In this document: piece by piece, positions 59,188 through 64,000 of the stretch
How positions within the stretch are numbered: position 1 is the first letter of the stretch
Layout of the letters: the number at the start of each line of letters is the position of its first letter
Assembly (NCBI RefSeq): GCF_008386585.1
Contig: NZ_VUOB01000028.1
Location: forward strand, 1-64,000
Direction of reading: 5' to 3'
DNA from: Solihabitans fulvus
GTDB lineage: Bacteria > Actinomycetota > Actinomycetes > Mycobacteriales > Pseudonocardiaceae
DNA: 64,000 nt
The notes under the pieces: model-generated
Seen by the model: the letters and a program-made list of their open reading frames with translations, nothing else
Database searches by the model: none
What the model was told of the DNA's origin: nothing
Made by a program: the position numbers and the translations under genes

Positions 59188-61005
59188 ATGTGCGGAATCG
59201 TGGGTTACGTCGGCGCGCGGGACTCGGTGCCGCTGCTCGTCGAAGGCCTGCACCGGCTGGAATACCGCGGCTACGACTCGGCCGGCATCGCGGTCCTCGA
59301 CGACGCGGGCCTCCAGGTGGTCAAGACCGCCGGTCGGGTCGCGGACCTCAGGCGAATCATGCCGGCCGGGCTCGCGGCCACGTCCGGCATCGCGCACACC
59401 CGCTGGGCGACGCACGGGGAACCGAGCGACCGCAACGCGCACCCGCACCTCGACGAGAAGCGGCGGATCGCCGTCGTGCACAACGGGGTGCTGGAGAACT
59501 TCGACCAGCTGCGCGCCCAGCTCACCGACGACGGCGTGCGGCTGTCCTCGGACACCGACAGCGAGGTGCTCGCCCACCTGATCGCCCGCGCCGAGGCCCC
59601 GACGCTGGAGGACGCGGTGCGCGCCGCCCTCCGGCAGGTCGAGGGCACCTACGGGATCATCGTGCTCGACGCGGACCGGCCAGGCGAACTCGTGGCGGCC
59701 CGGCGCGGCAGCCCGATCGTGCTCGGCGTCGGCGACCGGGAGATGCTGGTCGCCTCCGACATCGCCGCGCTGGTGCGGTTCACGCAGCAGGTGATCTACC
59801 TCGACGACGACGAGTTGGCGACCGTGACGGCCGATGGCTACCGGACCAGCACGCTGGACGCCCAGACCACGACCAAGTCTCCAACCGCAATCGACGTTCC
59901 CTCTGCCGAGTACGAGCTCGGCGAGCACCCCGACTTCATGTACAAGGAGATGCTGGACCAGCGCGACGCCGTCGACCGCTGCCTGCGCGGACGCCTCGAC
60001 CGGAGGTTCATGTCGGCCAGGCTCGACGGCATCGGCCTTTCCCCGCGCGAGTACCAGCAGATCCGCAGGGTGAAACTGCTCGGCTGCGGGTCCGCCTACT
60101 ACGCGGCGCAGGTCGGTGCCGGCATGATCGAGGAGCTGGCCAGGATCCCCGCCGACGCGGAGCCCGCGTCGGAGTTCCGTTACCGCAACCCGGTCGTCGA
60201 CCCCGACACGCTGTACGTGGCGATCAGCCAGTCCGGCGAGACGCTGGACACGCTCGGCGCGGTGCACGAGCTCAAGCGCAAGGGCGGCCGCGTCATCGGC
60301 CTGGTCAACGTCGTGAGCAGCTCCATCGCGCGGGAGTGCGGCAGCGGCATCTTCCTGCACGCCGGCTCCGAGGTGTCGGTCGCGGCGACCAAGTCGTTCA
60401 CGAACATGGGCGTCACGCTCGCGCTGTTGGCCCTGGAACTGGGCCGGGTTCGGGATCTCTCCATCACCCAGGGCCGCAGGCTCGTCGAGGGGCTCGACGC
60501 GTTGCCGGCGCTCGTCGGCGAGATTCTCGGTGCGGAGCAACGGATCGCGGCCGTCGCGGCCCGCTATGCCAACGTGGCGAACATGTTCTTCATCGGCAGG
60601 GTGCGCGGCTGGCCGGTGGCGCGCGAGGGGGCGCAGAAGCTCAAGGAGATCTCGTACGTGCACGCCGAGGCGTACCAGGCCTCGGAGCTCAAGCACGGGC
60701 CGCTCGCGCTGATCAACCCGCAGATGCCGACCGTCGCGATCGTGCCGGACGACGAGTTGCTGGCCAAGAACATCTCCACCATCGAGGAGATCAAGGCGAG
60801 GGGCGGCCCGGTGATCGCGGTGACCGACGCGGACCTCCCGGCCGGCCTGGCGACGGACGTGATCCAGGTGCCAAGGGCCCATCCCGACCTCGCGCCGATC
60901 ACGCTGTCCCTGCCGCTCCAGCTGTTCGCCTACCACCTGGCCAAGTCGCTCGGCCGGGACATCGACCGACCGCGCAACCTCGCGAAGAGCGTCACGGTCG
61001 AATAG
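59188..61005 (+). CDS. glmS: Glutamine-fructose-6-phosphate aminotransferase (isomerising)
   Basis: 605 residues, full length. The N-terminal glutaminase has catalytic Cys2 (MCGIVGYVG) and HTRWATHG; two SIS domains follow (GCGSAYYA, SQSGET) and the C-terminus reads DRPRNLAKSVTVE. It makes glucosamine-6-phosphate for cell-wall precursors. Probably not the only glmS in an actinomycete, but nothing here marks it as specialised. Confidence 0.95.
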   Translation: MCGIVGYVGARDSVPLLVEGLHRLEYRGYDSAGIAVLDDAGLQVVKTAGRVADLRRIMPAGLAATSGIAHTRWATHGEPSDRNAHPHLDEKRRIAVVHNGVLENFDQLRAQLTDDGVRLSSDTDSEVLAHLIARAEAPTLEDAVRAALRQVEGTYGIIVLDADRPGELVAARRGSPIVLGVGDREMLVASDIAALVRFTQQVIYLDDDELATVTADGYRTSTLDAQTTTKSPTAIDVPSAEYELGEHPDFMYKEMLDQRDAVDRCLRGRLDRRFMSARLDGIGLSPREYQQIRRVKLLGCGSAYYAAQVGAGMIEELARIPADAEPASEFRYRNPVVDPDTLYVAISQSGETLDTLGAVHELKRKGGRVIGLVNVVSSSIARECGSGIFLHAGSEVSVAATKSFTNMGVTLALLALELGRVRDLSITQGRRLVEGLDALPALVGEILGAEQRIAAVAARYANVANMFFIGRVRGWPVAREGAQKLKEISYVHAEAYQASELKHGPLALINPQMPTVAIVPDDELLAKNISTIEEIKARGGPVIAVTDADLPAGLATDVIQVPRAHPDLAPITLSLPLQLFAYHLAKSLGRDIDRPRNLAKSVTVE

Positions 61006-61056
61006 GTCGGATAGACGGGCCAATGGGTTGCCGCCGCTGGGAGTTACGATCACCGG

Positions 61057-61821
61057 GTGACCGGTGAACGCCTGGACGGCGGCAATCTCGGTGGGGCGGT
61101 CCGCGTCGGCGACACGGTCCGGCGAGCCACCGGCCCCTGGACACCCGCAGTGCACGCGCTGCTGGAACACCTGGCGGCCAAGGGATTCGCGGGCGCGCCC
61201 CGCGTGCGCGGCATCGACGACGAGGGCCGGGAGATACTGACCTATCTCGACGGAGACACCGTCGGCAGCCGCAAACCCTGGCCGGCCTGGGTGCACGCCG
61301 ACGACTCGCTGGATCGCGTCGCCCACTGGCTGCGCGCCTATCACGAGGCCGTCGCGGACTTCGTGCCGCCGCCGGGCTCCGTGTGGCGCGGCGGCGCGGC
61401 GTGGTCGCCGGGCCTGATCGTCGGGCACAACGACGCCGCCCCCTACAACGCGGCCTGGCGCGACGGGCGCCTGGTCGGCTTCTTCGACTGGGACTTCGCC
61501 GGCCCGGTCACTCCGGAGTGGGACCTGGCGCACAGCGCGTTCAGCTGGGTGGGCCTGCACGCGCGCCATGTCGTGCTGGAGGAGGGTTTCACCGACTTCG
61601 CCGGCCGGCCCCGCCGCCTCCGCCGGTTCCTCGACGCCTACGGCTGGTCCGGCGACCTCGGCGAGTTCGTCGACGTCATCCGGGCCCGCGTCCGGGCGCA
61701 CGCCGACGTCATCCGCGACATCGCCGCCACGGGCGACCCGTTGTTCGGGCGGCTCCTCGAGCGGGGTGCCGCCGACGACCTGGACCAGGCCATCGTCGGA
61801 CTTGGCCGACTGGAGCTCTGA
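61057..61821 (+). CDS. Aminoglycoside phosphotransferase-family protein
   Basis: 254 residues, GTG start. Kinase-like fold with the Brenner motif HNDAAPYN and the metal site FFDWDFAGPVTPEWD; the N-terminal lobe is short. Such small APH/choline-kinase-like proteins phosphorylate small molecules, but the substrate is unknown and a resistance role cannot be claimed. Confidence 0.8.
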   Translation: MTGERLDGGNLGGAVRVGDTVRRATGPWTPAVHALLEHLAAKGFAGAPRVRGIDDEGREILTYLDGDTVGSRKPWPAWVHADDSLDRVAHWLRAYHEAVADFVPPPGSVWRGGAAWSPGLIVGHNDAAPYNAAWRDGRLVGFFDWDFAGPVTPEWDLAHSAFSWVGLHARHVVLEEGFTDFAGRPRRLRRFLDAYGWSGDLGEFVDVIRARVRAHADVIRDIAATGDPLFGRLLERGAADDLDQAIVGLGRLEL

Positions 61822-61893
61822 CCGAGGACAACCGTTGCCGGGTCGGGAAAGCCCGTCGCCAACTCGTACCTGCTGCGCCGCCCTGCGGCCGCC

Positions 61894-62553
61894 TCAGACG
61901 AGGCCGTGTCGGTACGCGTAGGCGACGGCCTGGGCGCGGTCGCGGGCGTCGATCTTGGCGAGCAGGCGGTTGATGTGGCTCTTCACCGTGCCCTCGCTGA
62001 TCACGAGCCGTTCGGCGATCTCGGCGTTGGACAGGCCGGTGGCGATGAGGGACAGCACCTCAGCCTCCCGTGGGGTGAGCCCGTCGGGCGACCGAGCCGG
62101 CTGACTCTGCGGCGCCTGCGCCGGCGTGGTGGCGATGGCGTCGATGAGGTGATGCTGCACGGCTGGGTCGATCACGGCGTGGTCGTCAAGGACCCGTTGC
62201 AGGGCCTGGCGAATCTCCGCCCCGCCGGCGTCCTTCGTCAGGTAGCCGCGCGCGCCGGCGCGGAGCGCGTCGAGCACCGACCGGTCGTCCGAGTAGGTGG
62301 TGAGGACGACGACCTTGACGCCGGGCTCGCGCTCGCGCAGCAGGCGGGTCGCCTCGACGCCGTCGCACCGGGGCATCCGCAGGTCCATCAGCACGATGTC
62401 GGGGCGCAGCTCCTCGGCGAGGGCGACGGCCTCGGCGCCGTCCGAGGCCGCGCCGACGACGTCGACGTCCGGCAGCAGCCCGAGCACCATCGTCAGGCCC
62501 TCCCGGACGACTCGTTGGTCGTCGGCGATCAGCACGCGGATCGGTCGGCTCAT
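61894..62553 (-). CDS. NarL/LuxR-family response regulator
   Basis: 219 residues. Receiver domain with Asp57 (VLMDLRMP), acidic pair Asp11-Asp12 and LTKDA; C-terminal LuxR helix-turn-helix (LTPREAEVLSLIATGLSNAEIA). Its ATG overlaps the sensor kinase stop (ATGA), so the two form a two-component system. Confidence 0.93.
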   Translation of the reverse strand: MSRPIRVLIADDQRVVREGLTMVLGLLPDVDVVGAASDGAEAVALAEELRPDIVLMDLRMPRCDGVEATRLLREREPGVKVVVLTTYSDDRSVLDALRAGARGYLTKDAGGAEIRQALQRVLDDHAVIDPAVQHHLIDAIATTPAQAPQSQPARSPDGLTPREAEVLSLIATGLSNAEIAERLVISEGTVKSHINRLLAKIDARDRAQAVAYAYRHGLV

Positions 62554-63752
62554 GTCGGCACATCCAATTCCACGCGGAACCCGCCGTCCGTCGGCCCGGC
62601 GACGAGCGTGCCGCCGAGCAGCTCCGCCCGCTCGCGCATGCCGGTGAGGCCGTATCCCCCGCTGTCGCCGGGGGCGGGCCGCCGGGCGCCGCGGTTGTTC
62701 GCGAAGTCCTCGACGGTGAGGCGGGTGCGCGTCGGCTCGTAGGCGAGGCACAGTTCGACCCTGGCCGGGTCGGCGTGCTTGGCGATGTTGGTCAGGGCCT
62801 CCTGGGCGACCCGGTACAGCGCGAGGCGAGCCTCGGAGTCGAGCTGGTGCGCCGCGCCGGAGATGGTGAGCCGGCAGGGCACGCCCCTGTCCTGCTGGAA
62901 CTGCGCGGCCAACCCGGCGAGGCTCTCCGGCCCGGGGAGTTCGTCGTCGCGGAGCATGCCGATCGCCCTGCGAGCCTCCTCGAGACCGGACTTGCCGAGG
63001 TGGTGGGCGCGGTCGACGACCTCGGGAAGCCTTGGGTCGTCAGGATTCTCGGCCAGCAGCATCCTAGCGCCCTCGAGTTGCAGCATGAGCCCGGACAGCG
63101 AGTGCGCGAGCACGTCGTGCATCTCCCTGGCGAGGCGCTGACGCTCGGCGAGCCCCGCCGCCCGGGCCTCGGCCGCCCTGCTCTGTTCCAGTTCGCTCAC
63201 CAGCCGCTGGGCCAGCCGGTTGGCGTCGCCGAGTCGCATGGAGAGGAAGAACATCCCGTAGTAGGCGCTGAGCATCACGGCGTTGAGCAGCGCGGTGGTG
63301 AACGAGCCGCCGAGGCTGGCCGCGACCATCACGCAGAGGAACACGAGGACGACGACGGTCACGTGCGTGGAGGGCCGCCCGCGCAGCAGCGGCGCGAGCA
63401 GGGACACGCCGACGAAGACTCCCGCGACGCCGACCCCGTCCGGTTGCAGCCACATCAGCGCGGCGGAGGCGAGGAGCAGGACGACGATGAGGGCGACGTG
63501 CACCATCCCGGGACGCCCGTACATGGCCAGCACGCCGCCGATCCCGCCGAGCACGAACGCGCCGAGCGCGACCGAGACGGCCAGTTCACGACCGCTGAGC
63601 CCGGGGCCGGGATGGGCGTGCCACGCGGCCCAGACCACCACGATCATGACGAGCGGCGCCAGCGGGCGCAGCCAGCGCACCGCGGGCTCCCGCCGCACGG
63701 GCGCGGCACCCAGGGTGGCGGTTGTCGAGGTCGTGCCGGGGTCGGTGCGCAC
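62550..63752 (-). CDS. Sensor histidine kinase (NarX-like, HisKA_3)
   Basis: 400 residues from the GTG at 63752; longer starts add only arginine-rich sequence. Several transmembrane segments (about residues 25-190) precede the HisKA_3 dimerisation domain with the phospho-accepting His in REMHDVLAHSL, then an HATPase (YRVAQEALTNIAKHA, GYGLTGMRERAELLGG). Partner of the downstream response regulator. Signal unknown; divergent from a membrane protein gene at 63923 that it may regulate. Confidence 0.9.
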   Translation of the reverse strand: MRTDPGTTSTTATLGAAPVRREPAVRWLRPLAPLVMIVVVWAAWHAHPGPGLSGRELAVSVALGAFVLGGIGGVLAMYGRPGMVHVALIVVLLLASAALMWLQPDGVGVAGVFVGVSLLAPLLRGRPSTHVTVVVLVFLCVMVAASLGGSFTTALLNAVMLSAYYGMFFLSMRLGDANRLAQRLVSELEQSRAAEARAAGLAERQRLAREMHDVLAHSLSGLMLQLEGARMLLAENPDDPRLPEVVDRAHHLGKSGLEEARRAIGMLRDDELPGPESLAGLAAQFQQDRGVPCRLTISGAAHQLDSEARLALYRVAQEALTNIAKHADPARVELCLAYEPTRTRLTVEDFANNRGARRPAPGDSGGYGLTGMRERAELLGGTLVAGPTDGGFRVELDVPT

Positions 63753-63922
63753 CCGCCGAACACTACGGCGACCGCGCGCGAGCCGACACGGTCCCGGGGT
63801 TGATCCGCGATCTCCACCCTGGGGTGCAGAGCCCTCGACCCGTGGTTGTAGGCCTCGGCCGCCCCGAAATTCCACCCCGGCGGCGATGCCGCCAACCACC
63901 CCGCAACCGCATGCTTTTCGCC

Positions 63923-64000
63923 ATGACAACCGAGAGCGTGAACCTCCCCAACAGCCAGTCCGCGTTGCGCACCGTGAAGCTGCTCGTCGGCAGCTACCTC
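63923..64000 (+). CDS. Membrane protein, 5-prime end only
   Basis: An ATG at 63923 opens a frame to the window edge: MTTESVNLPNSQSALRTVKL then a hydrophobic start (LVGSYL). This resembles the N-terminus of an actinobacterial integral membrane protein, divergent from the sensor kinase. The rest lies outside the window. Confidence 0.5.
   Translation, partial: MTTESVNLPNSQSALRTVKLLVGSYL

Noticed and set aside
61057-61821. Antibiotic-resistance aminoglycoside kinase for the cluster product
   Set aside because: It lies 18 kb from the cluster next to glmS, and nothing indicates an aminoglycoside substrate.

Overview
This is a 64 kb piece of a high-GC actinomycete chromosome. Codons end mostly in G or C, GTG starts and ATGA overlaps are common, and it carries SARP/AfsR regulators, GAF-ANTAR regulators, snapalysin and rare TTA codons. 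Gene content and the recurring intragenic palindrome TCCACTGTGGA suggest a Pseudonocardiaceae-type organism (Kutzneria or Amycolatopsis-like), but no rRNA or marker gene is present to prove this. I recognise no tRNA, rRNA, CRISPR array or insertion sequence.

Layout. 0.3-2.5 kb: NmrA-like reductase, small antitoxin-like protein, secreted esterase. 2.5-10.6 kb: a small oxidation/acyl-transfer cassette (KAS III-like enzyme, FAD monooxygenase, double-hotdog thioesterase, P450) beside a full-length AfsR-type regulator. 10.8-18.5 kb: regulators (DUF6292, a TPR protein cut by an amber codon, two GAF-ANTAR proteins) and a three-gene operon coupling an ECF sigma factor to a membrane M48 protease. 18.5-24.4 kb: six-gene operon proB-proA-aminotransferase-pxpA-pxpB-pxpC. 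24.8-26.8 kb: SARP regulator with a TTA codon. 26.9-36.8 kb: split NRPS operon (free carrier protein, C-A-PCP, type II thioesterase, BtrH-like acyltransferase fused to a carrier protein, Sfp-type PPTase, free A domain, C-PCP-TE). 36.8-39.8 kb: second free A domain and an MFS exporter on the other strand. 40.2-43.0 kb: a heme-oxygenase-like diiron oxidase of the SznF type, a Rieske ferredoxin and a SznE/PRMT-like methyltransferase, closed by a strong terminator. 43.2-48.7 kb: beta-glucan degradation genes (CBM56 beta-helix protein, GH16, GH30). 48.9-64 kb: secreted proteins and proteases, M20 peptidase with LysR, PPOX protein, quinone reductase, hppD with a divergent Lrp regulator, glmS, a phosphotransferase and a NarL-type two-component system.

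The standout is the probable biosynthetic gene cluster from about 18.5 to 43.0 kb. The oxidase keeps all six diiron ligands of SznF at identical spacing but lacks the cupin histidines that SznF needs to build an N-nitrosourea. With the PRMT-like enzyme it should act on an arginine-type guanidine (N-methylation, then N-hydroxylation), and the split NRPS should place the product in a short peptide that probably also contains a proline-like residue. The proBA/pxpABC operon and the NRPS operon carry the same 11-bp repeat operator, including an identical 20-mer in opposite orientation, so the SARP gene between them very likely controls both. ProB makes gamma-glutamyl phosphate, which leaks to 5-oxoproline; PxpABC can return that to glutamate. 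Product and enzyme functions are inferences from motifs and context; no search was run.
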